Assembly (NCBI RefSeq): GCF_000330505.1
Contig: NW_004443615.1
Span: forward strand, 421,866 to 485,865
Direction: 5' to 3'
Origin: Entamoeba invadens IP1
Taxonomy: Eukaryota > Evosea > Mastigamoebida > Endamoebidae
DNA length: 64,000 nucleotides
Position 1 is the stretch's first letter, and each line of letters opens with the position of its first letter. This document shows, piece after piece, positions 1-9,488 of the stretch. A program made the position numbers and the translations under genes. Under the pieces are notes generated by a model. It was not told the origin of the DNA. It did no database searches and worked only from the letters and a program-made list of their open reading frames with translations.

Positions 1-71
1 AAACTAAACAATTGAGTAAAATTGTTAAAAAAGAAAGAATAGATAAACCTACAAAACAATAACTAAGAAGT

Positions 72-959
72 ATGTGTGTAACAACGTTTATCAGCAAACA
101 TCTCTTCTTGTTTTTTGTTGTTCCACAACTGGTGATGGTTTTCTATGCTTTAACAAAAATTGGTCTGAATGAGTGTTATGCTGACAGAGAAGCTTTTAAG
201 ATGGATGGGATTTTCGCACTTTTAAATCCATACAACTGGACCTTAGTCATTTCCGTCCTCATAATAGGACTTTCTTGTTTAAGAAAAAAAGCTGATGGGA
301 CACTTGTCTTTGTAGTGAACACTTTGAATCAGTTTTTGAATGGGTATATGTTCCATCGTTCGATATATTATTTTGTTGGGTGTTTCAAAGTATTTCTGAA
401 CGATAAAACATGTAGTGTAGGAAACAAGAAACTGAATGGCATTAGTGGTCACTTTTTCACTGCAGTATATTTCATGGCTATTTTTATTCGACTGATCAAA
501 CAGGTCGACTTTCTTCCAAAAACTTCTTCATTAGTGTCGTTTGAGATACCACGTGACAAAACAAGTACTTTTAGAGATATTTTGTTTCACATGTTTCGCC
601 TTGATGTTACTGGAAAGGGACTCCAAAAATTTGTGTTATATTGTTTGTTGCTTAGTTATTACTTCGTATGTTTGGCCACTACCTGTTTAACGTTGTTTCA
701 TGGGTATCATACACCACTTCAAGTCATATATGGCATTTTCGTCGGGATTATTTCAATTTTGGTATATGCAGTGTTCCTGTGGGTACCCTTCAAGTATCGA
801 TCCTTCATTAATCTTTTTCTCATCGTTTTGGCATATTCTTTGTTTTGTATTGTTAGTGGCTATCACATGCGTTTCAGTTATTTCTATATTACTGGAGGCG
901 TCGCAGTTGTGCTCACCGGTGTACAGCTTCTTACTGAAGCCCACAAGAATGCAGAGTAA
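72..959 (+). CDS. FIT/PAP2-like multi-pass membrane protein
   Basis: The 295-residue product has about six hydrophobic segments spread over its length. Two polar motifs stand out. GISGHFF lies near residue 120, and FHGYHTPLQVIYG lies near residue 215, just before the last membrane segments. An SGH motif followed by a second His-containing motif next to a helix is the arrangement of lipid phosphate phosphatase-like folds. The size and six-helix layout fit the FIT (fat storage-inducing transmembrane) branch, which acts in the ER on acyl-CoA or lipid phosphates. The arginine expected before the second histidine of classical PAP2 enzymes is not evident, which favours FIT. I read the motifs directly; the family assignment is inference. 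It runs towards the kinase gene that follows and shows no intron. Confidence 0.5.
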   Translation: MCVTTFISKHLFLFFVVPQLVMVFYALTKIGLNECYADREAFKMDGIFALLNPYNWTLVISVLIIGLSCLRKKADGTLVFVVNTLNQFLNGYMFHRSIYYFVGCFKVFLNDKTCSVGNKKLNGISGHFFTAVYFMAIFIRLIKQVDFLPKTSSLVSFEIPRDKTSTFRDILFHMFRLDVTGKGLQKFVLYCLLLSYYFVCLATTCLTLFHGYHTPLQVIYGIFVGIISILVYAVFLWVPFKYRSFINLFLIVLAYSLFCIVSGYHMRFSYFYITGGVAVVLTGVQLLTEAHKNAE

Positions 960-1124
960 ACAACTTGTTGATGTTCGCTTTACTATACACTGTACTATAT
1001 TTTATAACAGTTTTACTATATAATTACTATAATAGAGTATTTTCTTTTAACACTCGATGCTATTAGTTTAATAATAATAAATGTACTATACAAAGATTCA
1101 AAGACATAAACAACTGAATTACCT

Positions 1125-2737
1125 TTAGCTTCTTTTGAAAGTAAATTCTCCGAAGGCAGTCTGGTCCACGTTTGGGTCTTTCGACGAGTTAATTTCCTCC
1201 TGTAAGTCGAAGTGTTCGTCTAGAGTTTCTTGGTCGAAGTTGTTCTCTTTGTTAGTGAGGTCTGGCTTAAAGGACGCCTGTATTTTCTTCTGATACAAAT
1301 CGTCCCAATTGAACCCATTCCACCACATATGTGACTTGATTTTCTCGGGAGTATTGAGTCTATCTTCGATCTTCTTTTGTAACATCTTATTAATGAAGTC
1401 TCGACATGGAGGGCTTGCTATGGAAGAACTTGGGAATGCAACATCTGCGTTAAGAATGCGTTGATACAATTGTTGAATGTTATCACTCACAAAAGGAGCT
1501 TGGCCGTGTAACATTTCAAACGTCATGATACCAATTCCCCACCAATCGATAACGTTTGTGTATGGTTGCGCTAAGACAACTTCCGGTGATAAGTATTCTG
1601 GTGTTCCACAAAACGTCTCAGAGCGGTCATCTGACTTCACGTTTTCCTTCGACAACCCAAAATCTGTTAACTTCAAATACCCATCTTCGCACATCAAAAC
1701 GTTCTCGAGCTTAATATCACGATATATCACATTCAACTGGTGTAAGCATTCAATCGCCAAGATGATTTGAGCAATGTAGAATTGTGTTCGCTCCTCCGAA
1801 AACGACTTTTCTAACGTCAGTCGGAAATACATCTCTCCTCCCGGACAGTAATCAATCACGTAATGCAACTAATTGTTATTAACACACTTCTTATGAACAT
1901 CTCTAACTCGTAGATTCTGTTTATACGATCGCACAGATACAGAACAATAATAAAATGTTGTTATTGTAACATAAGCATAGAACATTCCAAGCTTATGTTA
2001 CTATATATTATAGCTCTTTATAGTTTAACTAAGATTACCAAATATAAGTACTATAATATATAGTAATTTTTCTAATTTACTCGATTGAGAAGAACAAACA
2101 TGAGTTGTGGTCTGAAAGGAGTAATATAAATTCACAAGAAATGGGTGTTTGACCTTCATCAGTATGTTTCTTTCCGTCATCGTATGTTCGAGTTCATCCA
2201 TTTCAATGACCTTTTTCTTTTCGACCATTTTCAACGCAAACATCTCCCCAGTCCTCTTGTACTTCACAAGTAAGACCTTCCCAAAAGCACCTTTTCCTAG
2301 TAAAGTAACTATATCAAAATCATTCATTGTAATGGGTTGCTCCTTTTCAACAACAAGTTGCTCAGTCACGGATTTGGTGCACTGCGTAAGAACATTGATC
2401 CACTCTTCTCTGTCTTGTTCGGATGTTGCGGAGATGTTATACACACGCGACGGAGTCCTTATTAAAAACAAGTTTTGATAATGCTTTATCTTCGTTTCGT
2501 CATTTGGGGTGATTGAGAAGGCTAATGAGATGTCAATCTCACCCATCTTTTTCATCATCTGAACGTCACTTTACACCCGTGTCAATCACAATTAATGAGA
2601 TGAGAGGAATGTACTATTGTAATTTAACAAACGAGTTGGTCTTTATAGTACATCAATGAATTGCCATTAAGCGCAAACCACCGTCGTTTCCAACTTTTCC
2701 ACCCTCCGCCCTCTTTCACTAACCAACCTTGCTTCAT
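1125..2737 (-). CDS. Akt/PKB-like AGC protein kinase with N-terminal PH domain (3 exons)
   Basis: Exons are 2737-2633, 2558-2100 and 1868-1125. The introns are 74 bp (2559-2632, GTTTGT...CAG) and 231 bp (1869-2099, GTTTGT...TAG), and the product has 435 residues. The first exon encodes the start of a PH domain (GWLVKEGGGWKSWKRRWFAL), which the second exon completes. The kinase has the glycine loop GKGAFGKV (123-130), Lys145, YRDIKLEN with Asp239, DFG Asp257 and activation-loop Thr273 in TFCGTPEY. The C-terminus carries a hydrophobic motif, FGEFTF (427-432), with Thr431 in the position TORC2 phosphorylates in Akt. The second junction joins QTTTH to LHYVIDYCPGGE without a gap, so the gene model is firm. 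Expected role: effector of PI3-kinase lipids at the plasma membrane. The first intron acceptor is CAG rather than TAG. Confidence 0.9.
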
Positions 2738-3444
2738 TCCAACTTTCTTTTGTGATTTTACAGTTTGTCAGTCACTCTCTTCAATTCTATTTTAATGGTT
2801 TTATTTGTATTTATTTTAAAATAGAAATATATATTTCGCTATTTTGTATTAATTTTCTATTTCGATAATTTCAAATAATTATTAATAACTACTATACTTT
2901 ATAGTTATTAAGTCATACTTATAACCACGTTTTATTATATTTGAAATTTGTCAAACTTCTATAATAATCGTATTTTGGTGAATATTTTCATTATATTTTA
3001 TTAATATATTATTTATTTATTAATTAATCAAATTATTTTTCAAGTAATAAATAATCAAACTATTTTTTCTTAAAGAATAAAAAATCAATTTTTTAAACAC
3101 TGATGTCACTCTATTATTACGAAAATAATCATTTTCTTATATAAATAAGTCTCCACAATACCACATTTTCAGCAAATATTATTTTATACATGTTTTTTTA
3201 CTTTCATAAAAACTAATATTTTTTACTATTAAATTACAAATTAGTTGTTTTTTTAAGTTATTGAATTGTAGTAAAAAATCAATAAAAGTATAATTTATGT
3301 GTTTAGTTTTTGATTACTAATTGATTATAGTACTATCCTATAAAATGTTCAACAGAACTAAACAAATAGATACTACTAATAATAATAAATAACTATAAAA
3401 GTAATTATAAAGAAACCATAAAATAAAAAACTCAAAAAAGACAT
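2738..3444. other. Divergent intergenic region, AT-rich
   Basis: This stretch separates the divergent Akt-like and Trm8 genes and must hold both promoters. It is very AT-rich with many short A and T runs. A GAACT pentamer, matching the Entamoeba GAAC core-promoter element, lies at 3355-3359 on the Trm8 side. I see no open reading frame or repeat. Confidence 0.6.
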
Positions 3445-4152
3445 ATGGAGTCCCACCACGAACCACTCGATAAGAAAAAAAAGATAAAGCCGTTTCATCG
3501 CGTTCACGCACACCGCAATCCCTTGGCCGACAGTGAGTCGCACAACCCAATAACTCCAAAAGATGTCAAATGGAGTTCATATTTTACAAACGGTGCACCA
3601 GCAGAGATGCTTGATGTTGGATGTGGATGGGGTGGATTAGTATGTGAGATTGGTCGGATTCAGTCGAAGAACATAATTGGGATGGAGATACGTGACCCAG
3701 CCGTTCAATATGGTGTTGAGAAAATTGAGTCCGGTCGAGCCAAAGGTGAGCTTCAGAATTGTTGGATCATTCAATGCAATTGTATGAAGTACGTCGACAA
3801 CTTCTTTACAAAAGGACAACTCTTAAAAATCTTCATAACATTCCCAGACCCACATTTCAAAAACGCCGTTAAACGCCGACGAATCATTAACCCTGAATTT
3901 GCAGCAATGTATGTATACCTTCTTAGACCAGGTGAAGGTATGATATATACAGCCTCTGATGTCAGAGAACTCTTCGAATGGAATGTCGCTAGTTTAGACG
4001 CACAACCACTCCTTGAAAAGATGCCAGAAGACTACATGGACGATTACTTGAAGATCGTATTGTTCAAGACGGAAGAAGCTAAAAAGGTTGACCGAGAAAA
4101 GAGAGAGAAATGGGGCGTCTGTTATAAGCGGAGGGTTGAGGAGCAATTTTGA
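3445..4152 (+). CDS. TRM8: tRNA (guanine-N7)-methyltransferase, Trm8/METTL1 family
   Basis: The 235-residue enzyme methylates G46 of tRNA to m7G using S-adenosylmethionine, normally together with a WD-repeat partner (Trm82/WDR4). The SAM-binding motif I is LDVGCGWGG (about 56-64), followed by GMEIRD for ribose contact. The family signature FPDPHFK (about 133-139) is followed by a basic RRRII, which is the active-site and tRNA-binding loop. A lysine- and histidine-rich N-terminus (KKKKIKPFHRVHAHRNP) matches the eukaryotic branch. The length is close to other eukaryotic Trm8 proteins. The ATG at 3445 is the first in frame. No intron is needed. Confidence 0.93.
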   Translation: MESHHEPLDKKKKIKPFHRVHAHRNPLADSESHNPITPKDVKWSSYFTNGAPAEMLDVGCGWGGLVCEIGRIQSKNIIGMEIRDPAVQYGVEKIESGRAKGELQNCWIIQCNCMKYVDNFFTKGQLLKIFITFPDPHFKNAVKRRRIINPEFAAMYVYLLRPGEGMIYTASDVRELFEWNVASLDAQPLLEKMPEDYMDDYLKIVLFKTEEAKKVDREKREKWGVCYKRRVEEQF

Positions 4153-4266
4153 CGAATTGACTGATTATTTTTATTGGAAAATACTTTACTCTCCACTTGG
4201 TGTTCTTATTATTTTAATTTCCGTTATATTTTTTGCACCAAACAAATTTTTTTTTAGACTTTTGAA

Positions 4267-4489
4267 ATGTTATACAAAATGTTATACAAAATGTTATACA
4301 AAATGTTATACAAAATGTTATACAAAATGTTATACAAAATGTTATACAAAATGTTATACAAAATGTTATACAAAATGTTATACAAAATGTTATACAAAAT
4401 GTTATACAAAATGTTATACAAAATGTTATACAAAATGTTATACAAAATGTTATACAAAATGTTATACAAAATGTTATACAAAATGTTAT
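4267..4489. repeat. 12-bp tandem repeat, 18 perfect copies plus a partial
   Basis: The unit ATGTTATACAAA is repeated 18 times without any error from 4267 to 4482, then ends in a partial unit ATGTTAT. Because 12 is a multiple of three, several frames stay open through it (CYTK, MLYK or, on the other strand, MYNI), which gives false open frames. The array lies 114 bp after the Trm8 stop and about 60 bp before the next start, so it sits in the 3' UTR, the promoter or the spacer. The lack of any mismatch suggests recent expansion. Confidence 0.98.
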
Positions 4490-4540
4490 TGACTTATTTC
4501 TTGGTTTGGTCTTTCAAGTGTTCTTACAACTTGAAAAAGT

Positions 4541-4545
4541 GAACT
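4541..4545 (+). promoter_or_regulatory. GAACT core-promoter-like element
   Basis: GAACT lies 8 bases before the start codon at 4553, in GTGAACTAAAAAAT. GAACT is the third conserved core-promoter element described in Entamoeba histolytica, besides TATA and Inr. Its place so close to the ATG fits very short 5' leaders. The function is inferred from the motif. Confidence 0.4.
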
Positions 4546-4552
4546 AAAAAAT

Positions 4553-5821
4553 ATGAACACTCAAGGGAAGTCGCTGATCTTCAGTGGAGTTACGAGCTGG
4601 AGTTCATTATATCACTTTACAAGTGATATTAGAGTGTCGAAGAGAATACCAGAAACATTGATAGCACAAGTTGGAAATTTGAATACGAAGTCAGCGAGTT
4701 GGTACTATTTAACGACGAAGACGTGCAATATCTTATATCAATTTTTGCCGATAGAAAACAATGATGTGACATATATCTTGATCTCGCCGAATAAAGAGAA
4801 TGAAAAGGAAATGAAAAGGATGATAGAACTGTCGAAATTGTTGATCTATTTCAATGGGTCAGACTCCACGAACGCGATTGGGATTCCAAGACGAAGAAAT
4901 ACCCTTGAAAACTTCTTCCAATTGTATGACCGAACGCCTCTCTATTTATTGGTCCCTCCACATATTCCAATGTTCCGGACTATTGTCACAAATTATATGA
5001 ACTGTGACACTTTCCCCGAGTCTATTAAACAAATGAGCGGATTTGGAATCATCGTGGGTGGGTTTTTTAGACCATTTGTCACATATAAACAAACACCACT
5101 TTCAAGCGACGCGAATACCGCGATTGTGGTGTGGGCGAACACACTGATCAAAACGTTTTTGGCCGATAATGAGATTGGAGTGGACGAGTACGTCGAAAAT
5201 GTCACGGAAGAGAAACAAAAGACGTGTGGCATCGAATCGGAGCCAATCACGTCCGACGACTGTAATAAACAATTTGTACCGAATCCACAAACGATGACGA
5301 TATCATCATCGTTCTGTAATATGTCGTTGACTGTTCAAAAGATCACTAACGACATGTTGGTAGTTGGATATTCCCGTGTCGGTGAACCAAATATGATTGA
5401 ATTCAAAGATGTCTTAACACGAATATTCCCCATTCTAATGATGTTCCGTAGAGAATTAACATACCCCGCTATGACTATGACAAGTCCACAAAATTATAGA
5501 ACAGCGTTCCCGGGAATGGTCCACTTCGTTGTCATCGACTATACTAAAGGGTGGACGTTCTACCCAGCTTTCGATCCAAGCAATTTAGAAGTGCTGGTGA
5601 GAAAGTTCATCATCGATTGTAGAGCTCAAGAAGATAGAAAGATCTTTGTACATGACGAGAAGTACATCTTCGCGTATGAAATGACTTCACACTTCGACTC
5701 AAAGAAGGAACGTGTCGTGGACTACGAGGCATTCGGAGTCTTTGTCCGGCTTATGCCTTTCAAACTTGTCAACGATTATTTGGCCAGTGCTCTTCAGAAA
5801 TATAGAGACCTTTATAAGTAA
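4553..5821 (+). CDS. Conserved longin-type protein, possibly HPS1/Mon1-like
   Basis: This 422-residue protein has no signal peptide or membrane segment. Alternating hydrophobic strands and helices suggest several alpha/beta modules. The stretch FPGMVHFVVIDYTKGWTFYP (about 323-342) resembles the C-terminal longin-like part of HPS1, the BLOC-3 subunit that works as a Rab guanine-exchange factor with HPS4. The N-terminus (SLIFSGVTSWSSLYHF) could be a first longin domain. Mon1/Ccz1 are structural relatives and cannot be excluded. I am sure that it is a real gene: one long frame, an ATG start and codon use like its neighbours. The function is a hypothesis that a profile search (HMM for HPS1/Mon1 longins) would decide. 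Confidence 0.5.
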   Translation: MNTQGKSLIFSGVTSWSSLYHFTSDIRVSKRIPETLIAQVGNLNTKSASWYYLTTKTCNILYQFLPIENNDVTYILISPNKENEKEMKRMIELSKLLIYFNGSDSTNAIGIPRRRNTLENFFQLYDRTPLYLLVPPHIPMFRTIVTNYMNCDTFPESIKQMSGFGIIVGGFFRPFVTYKQTPLSSDANTAIVVWANTLIKTFLADNEIGVDEYVENVTEEKQKTCGIESEPITSDDCNKQFVPNPQTMTISSSFCNMSLTVQKITNDMLVVGYSRVGEPNMIEFKDVLTRIFPILMMFRRELTYPAMTMTSPQNYRTAFPGMVHFVVIDYTKGWTFYPAFDPSNLEVLVRKFIIDCRAQEDRKIFVHDEKYIFAYEMTSHFDSKKERVVDYEAFGVFVRLMPFKLVNDYLASALQKYRDLYK

Positions 5822-6416
5822 GTGGTGAGTGTGTTTGTTATCTAATTCACTACCAATTCTATTGAATTGGAATATTGGTTCTTTAAACCATAAATTAATT
5901 AGTTGTATATTACTATTCATTTATTATATTTATGTAGTAAAAAATAACAATATTTAAATGATTTTTTATTAATAAAACAATAATATTATAGTTCATTATT
6001 TTAAAATTATATTTATGGGTTTAATATTGTTTTGGTAAAAGTGATGGAAACAAGGCAATTTATTTTTATGTTGATAATAAGAAAAAACAATTTCAAGAAA
6101 AGTCTTGAAAAAAAATTGTTGGTGTTAAACACTTTTTTCTAGAAACCAATTTCCCGAAATTTTAAAATATGTTGGTGTAATAAAAATTATTATCAGATCT
6201 GAACTCAATCTTAAAATAAAGAGAAGGATACATCGCAAAATGAGATGATCTGTTCACACGTGGTGATGAACAAGAACTTATAAACCCTTAATAAAGAAAT
6301 TAAATACTTATGGTATAAATATCTACAATTATAGTAAAATTAATAACCCAAGAATGTTCCGAGATTTGGCAAAACGACAGCACATTTAAAGCCAGAAACT
6401 AAAAAGGAATATTGAA
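5822..6416. other. Intergenic region
   Basis: This is AT-rich spacer between two genes on the same strand. Apart from the TATA-like element listed next for cyclophilin, I see no open frame, repeat or structured RNA in it. Confidence 0.6.
6384..6391 (+). promoter_or_regulatory. TATA-like element of the cyclophilin gene
   Basis: ATTTAAAG lies 33 bases before the cyclophilin ATG and resembles the Entamoeba TATA consensus GTATTTAAA. It is followed by AGAAACT, close to the GAACT element. The spacing fits a leader of only a few bases. Confidence 0.45.
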
Positions 6417-6920
6417 ATGGCTAGACCACAAGTTTTCTTCGACATCACCATCGGCGGTGAAAAAGCCGGCCGTATCGAGATGGAGCTCTACAGCGACATC
6501 GTCCCAAAGACCGCTGAAAACTTCAGATGCCTTTGCACTGGTGAAAAGGGCAAGGATTTGACCTACAAGGGCTGTGGTTTCCACAGAGTCATTAAGGACT
6601 TCATGATTCAGGGTGGTGATTTCACCAAACACAACGGAACTGGTGGAAAATCAATCTATGGAGCCAAATTTGCCGATGAAAACTTCATCGTCAAACACAC
6701 CAAGAAGGGACTCCTCTCCATGGCCAATGCTGGACCAGGGACCAACGGATCTCAATTCTTCATCACTACCGCTGTCACTGATTGGTTGAACGGAAAGCAC
6801 GTCGTTTTCGGTGAAGTCAAGAAGGGATACGATGTAGTCCAAATGATTGAAAACTCAAAGACTGGAAGAAATGACAAGCCAGTCAAGGAAGTCGTCATTG
6901 CTGACTGCGGCCAACTCTAA
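6417..6920 (+). CDS. Cyclophilin-type peptidyl-prolyl cis-trans isomerase
   Basis: This is a 167-residue single-domain cyclophilin A type protein. Catalytic and cyclosporin-binding landmarks are all present: [16 protein letters not shown] (about 55-70, with the catalytic Arg), [26 protein letters not shown] and [12 protein letters not shown] with the ligand-binding Trp. There is no signal peptide, so it is cytosolic or nuclear. The gene uses more C-ending codons (GCC, ATC, AAG) than its neighbours, as expected for a highly expressed gene. No intron. Confidence 0.97.
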   Translation: MARPQVFFDITIGGEKAGRIEMELYSDIVPKTAENFRCLCTGEKGKDLTYKGCGFHRVIKDFMIQGGDFTKHNGTGGKSIYGAKFADENFIVKHTKKGLLSMANAGPGTNGSQFFITTAVTDWLNGKHVVFGEVKKGYDVVQMIENSKTGRNDKPVKEVVIADCGQL

Positions 6921-7010
6921 GTTTTAAATCACGGGTTCAATAAATTACTCTTAATATTTTCAATTAATAAAAACAACTCAATAATTATAAACTCAATAAA
7001 AGAGTAAGCA

Positions 7011-7868
7011 ATGGCTACTGAACAAAAGATTAAATGTTCAATTGAAAAAATTGAAGCTGTTGTTTCTTTACAAGAAGAAAAGTCGCTGGAGACTGTTGAT
7101 TGTGTTGTTATCTCGATTTCGGATAAAACAAAAACTTCGAAGAACATTATGAATCTCGAAGACATCCCTTTTATGAGCCATATTAAACGAGTGAGAAACA
7201 ATAAAAAAGGATTAGAAATAGTTCTTGGCACATTAGGAGAGTATTCTTTGGAGGAATGGAAGAATGTTTGTGGTGCACACATTTTACCACAATTAGAGGG
7301 AGTCGATGTGAGTTCTTTAAAGATCATTAAAGTGCCAAAATACGCTCCTGTCAACAAAGAGCAATATAAAGAATTCTCAAGGCTCTGGCCATGTTCACTT
7401 CAGCCTCCAACACTTCCAACTCCACCAATACAAAAGAGTGATTTTGAGTCGATCACAAATCTGTTTTTGCAACTGTTCTCGAAGTATGGAGTACCAAACA
7501 ATGATTGTAATAACACAGAAAAATGCAGCACACATGCAAAAGCACTTATTGTATCGGACAAGAAAAGTATAGAAGCTATAGGAGAAGACACAAGAATAGT
7601 AGCTCACCATCCATTACTCCACGCAACTTTTAACACCATGAGAGGTATAAAAAGAGAAAGTCGAGAATATCTGTGTACAGGATTTGAAATTTATGTCACA
7701 CACGAACCATGTCTGTTCTGTGGAATGGCTCTTTTACACTCGAGATTTCACAGAGTATTCTTCATTTACAAAAATGATATTGACGGAGCATTCACGAAGT
7801 ACCATTTACATAAAAACACAGCACTGAATCACCACTTTAATGTCTACCAAGTCACGTTGATTGATTGA
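7011..7868 (+). CDS. ADAT3: tRNA-specific adenosine deaminase subunit ADAT3/Tad3
   Basis: This 285-residue protein has a cytidine-deaminase-like domain in its C-terminal half. The zinc-binding motifs are HPLLHATFN (His in HAT) and EPCLFCGMAL (PCxxC). In catalytic deaminases the first motif is HAE, with Glu as proton shuttle; here it is HAT. Loss of that Glu marks the ADAT3 (Tad3) subunit, which pairs with catalytic ADAT2 (Tad2) to change A34 of tRNA anticodons to inosine. A divergent N-terminal region of about 150 residues is usual for Tad3 and binds tRNA. ADAT2 is not in this window. No intron is apparent. Confidence 0.85.
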   Translation: MATEQKIKCSIEKIEAVVSLQEEKSLETVDCVVISISDKTKTSKNIMNLEDIPFMSHIKRVRNNKKGLEIVLGTLGEYSLEEWKNVCGAHILPQLEGVDVSSLKIIKVPKYAPVNKEQYKEFSRLWPCSLQPPTLPTPPIQKSDFESITNLFLQLFSKYGVPNNDCNNTEKCSTHAKALIVSDKKSIEAIGEDTRIVAHHPLLHATFNTMRGIKRESREYLCTGFEIYVTHEPCLFCGMALLHSRFHRVFFIYKNDIDGAFTKYHLHKNTALNHHFNVYQVTLID

Positions 7869-7962
7869 TAAAAGAATTCTATGCACTCTAATTATAGTTA
7901 AATATAATAAGGTATCTAGTTTATACGGTTCTATATATAAATAGTTTAAATAGTTAAATCAA

Positions 7963-8678
7963 TTATATCAAAACGAGAGGAACGTTTATTCCAAGTGCGC
8001 TGAAAAAGACAAGAAGCAACGAAAATACAGCAATAGGCGCATAGGCGGCGGTTTTTGGTATTTTCATGAACGGCAAAACTAAGAAATGAATACTGTATTA
8101 TTGTAAATAATAAAATTATAATAAAGTATAATACAATGTAACAAACTGTTGTACCCAAGGAAAGTGATGTATGTATAATAAGCGAGTGAGACGAGTAAAA
8201 CGCCGTTTGATGCGAAAGTTGCCCATAACGAGTCTCTAAATAGAAACGGCGAAAGAACAAATAACAAAATGTGAGAAACGAGCAAATAACAAAAATAAGC
8301 ATTGATGTGAATGTCGTATGAATACCTCACTGTGAAGGAATCTCCTGTTGTGAAAGAACTTTTGCACAAATAAAAAATGATGACGGAGATAATGACGCCT
8401 GTGACTAAAGGTATAGCAAAGTCAAATAATATATATGGCACTTTCCAAAGTCCTTTAACAAAAGTGAACGCAAAAATAGTCGATAACACAAAATTGAAGA
8501 AAAAGACTATTTTTGTGATGGCATGGTCTCGACGATGCCATTGCTGTGTTAAGCCATGTTGATATTTATTTGTCTCATACACAGTCTGTGGGTGTAAAAT
8601 AATGTTCACAAAAAACCAATTGTAATATTCAACATTACGGCCTATGTGTTTGTAAAAGAATTGAGTGAGATATTTCAT
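7963..8678 (-). CDS. UNC50: UNC-50 family Golgi membrane protein (2 exons)
   Basis: Exons are 8678-8147 and 8078-7963, with a 68-bp intron (8079-8146, GTTTGT...TAG). The product has 215 residues. The N-terminus (NVEYYNWFFVNIILHPQTVY) and the middle (YSYDIHINAYFCYLLVSHIL, then AYYTYITFLGYN) match the UNC-50/Gmh1 family signature. The spliced second exon continues correctly with ILPFMKIPKTAAYAPIAV. Five or six membrane segments are visible. UNC-50 proteins act at the Golgi in receptor transport and interact with ARF exchange factors. The N-terminal cytosolic tail is shorter than in animals. The intron is certain because the open frame before it would otherwise run into unrelated sequence. Confidence 0.92.
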
Positions 8679-8928
8679 GTATCTTATGTAGTTCTTATCA
8701 CATCTTGTATTAATTTTTGCTGTACCATTTTATTACTATTAAATTATTATAAACATATATATTTAATATCATTTATTATATGTCATAATAATATAATACA
8801 TTTAATTATATTTGAATTTATAAACTATAATTAATAATTTATAATTTAATATAATACAATAATAATATAAAAATTATTAGAATCGTACTAAAAAAAACTA
8901 TTAAAATAGCTATAACAAATCCTGTCAA

Positions 8929-9342
8929 TCACTCAACCCCAAGTTTCTTGTTTTTCTTCTTGAGAGCTTTTCGATCTTTTTCTCTCTTATCCCTCAGTTG
9001 CTTTTGAATGACTTTCATTGGAATACCTTGTTGTCTCATTTTTTTCATAGCTTTGACGGAAGTCTTGTACGAAGAGACTTCTCTGCCCCGTGCTGTTTGT
9101 GCTTTAGAATAGATCACCTTGCCATTGAGTTGACCGTTGGTGGATAAGGCCCGAGTGACTGCGCTTGGCTTGTTCTTGCGTTTTGAAACTGGAATCACTT
9201 TTTGTGAAACAGTAAAATTCTTTCGTGGCTTTTTCTCATTGTTGATTTTATTCTTCGTTTGGGTGGACTCGGTGCGTTGCATTTTCTTCAGTTTACGACG
9301 AGACGTCTTGACTGATTTCTTCGGGTCCTTTTTGGACGGCAT
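8929..9342 (-). CDS. Small lysine/arginine-rich protein, nucleolar-like
   Basis: The 137-residue product is extremely basic, with KKxxK clusters at both ends (SKKDPKKSVKTSRRKLKKMQ and RKALKKKNKKL) and no hydrophobic core. A predicted helical segment, VKAMKKMRQQGIPMKVIQKQLRDK, is the most structured part. Such composition fits a nucleolar or ribosome-assembly factor. I do not recognise a named family. The ATG at 9342 is preceded by a short AT-rich leader, and the gene is closely followed on the other strand by SPO11. Confidence 0.65.
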   Translation of the reverse strand: MPSKKDPKKSVKTSRRKLKKMQRTESTQTKNKINNEKKPRKNFTVSQKVIPVSKRKNKPSAVTRALSTNGQLNGKVIYSKAQTARGREVSSYKTSVKAMKKMRQQGIPMKVIQKQLRDKREKDRKALKKKNKKLGVE

Positions 9343-9488
9343 TTCTTTTGGTATTAAAGTTCTAATGTGTTTAAATTACTTATTATAATATATGGTTTAT
9401 GTAATTATAATATATGGAATACATTTAGATTGATGAGAGGTTGAGATTGAGTATTTGGTCGGAAAGAAATAATTCTTGAATCGTGAAA

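Noticed and set aside
4267..4489. CRISPR-like array
   Set aside because: The copies are contiguous, with no spacers, in a eukaryotic genome; it is a plain tandem repeat.
4254..4542. Open frames encoding CYTK, MLYK or MYNI repeats
   Set aside because: They are a by-product of the 12-bp satellite, which has no stop codon in several frames on both strands.
8646..8834. 62-residue plus-strand frame opposite the UNC-50 start
   Set aside because: It overlaps the start of UNC-50 and continues into AT-rich spacer without coding character.
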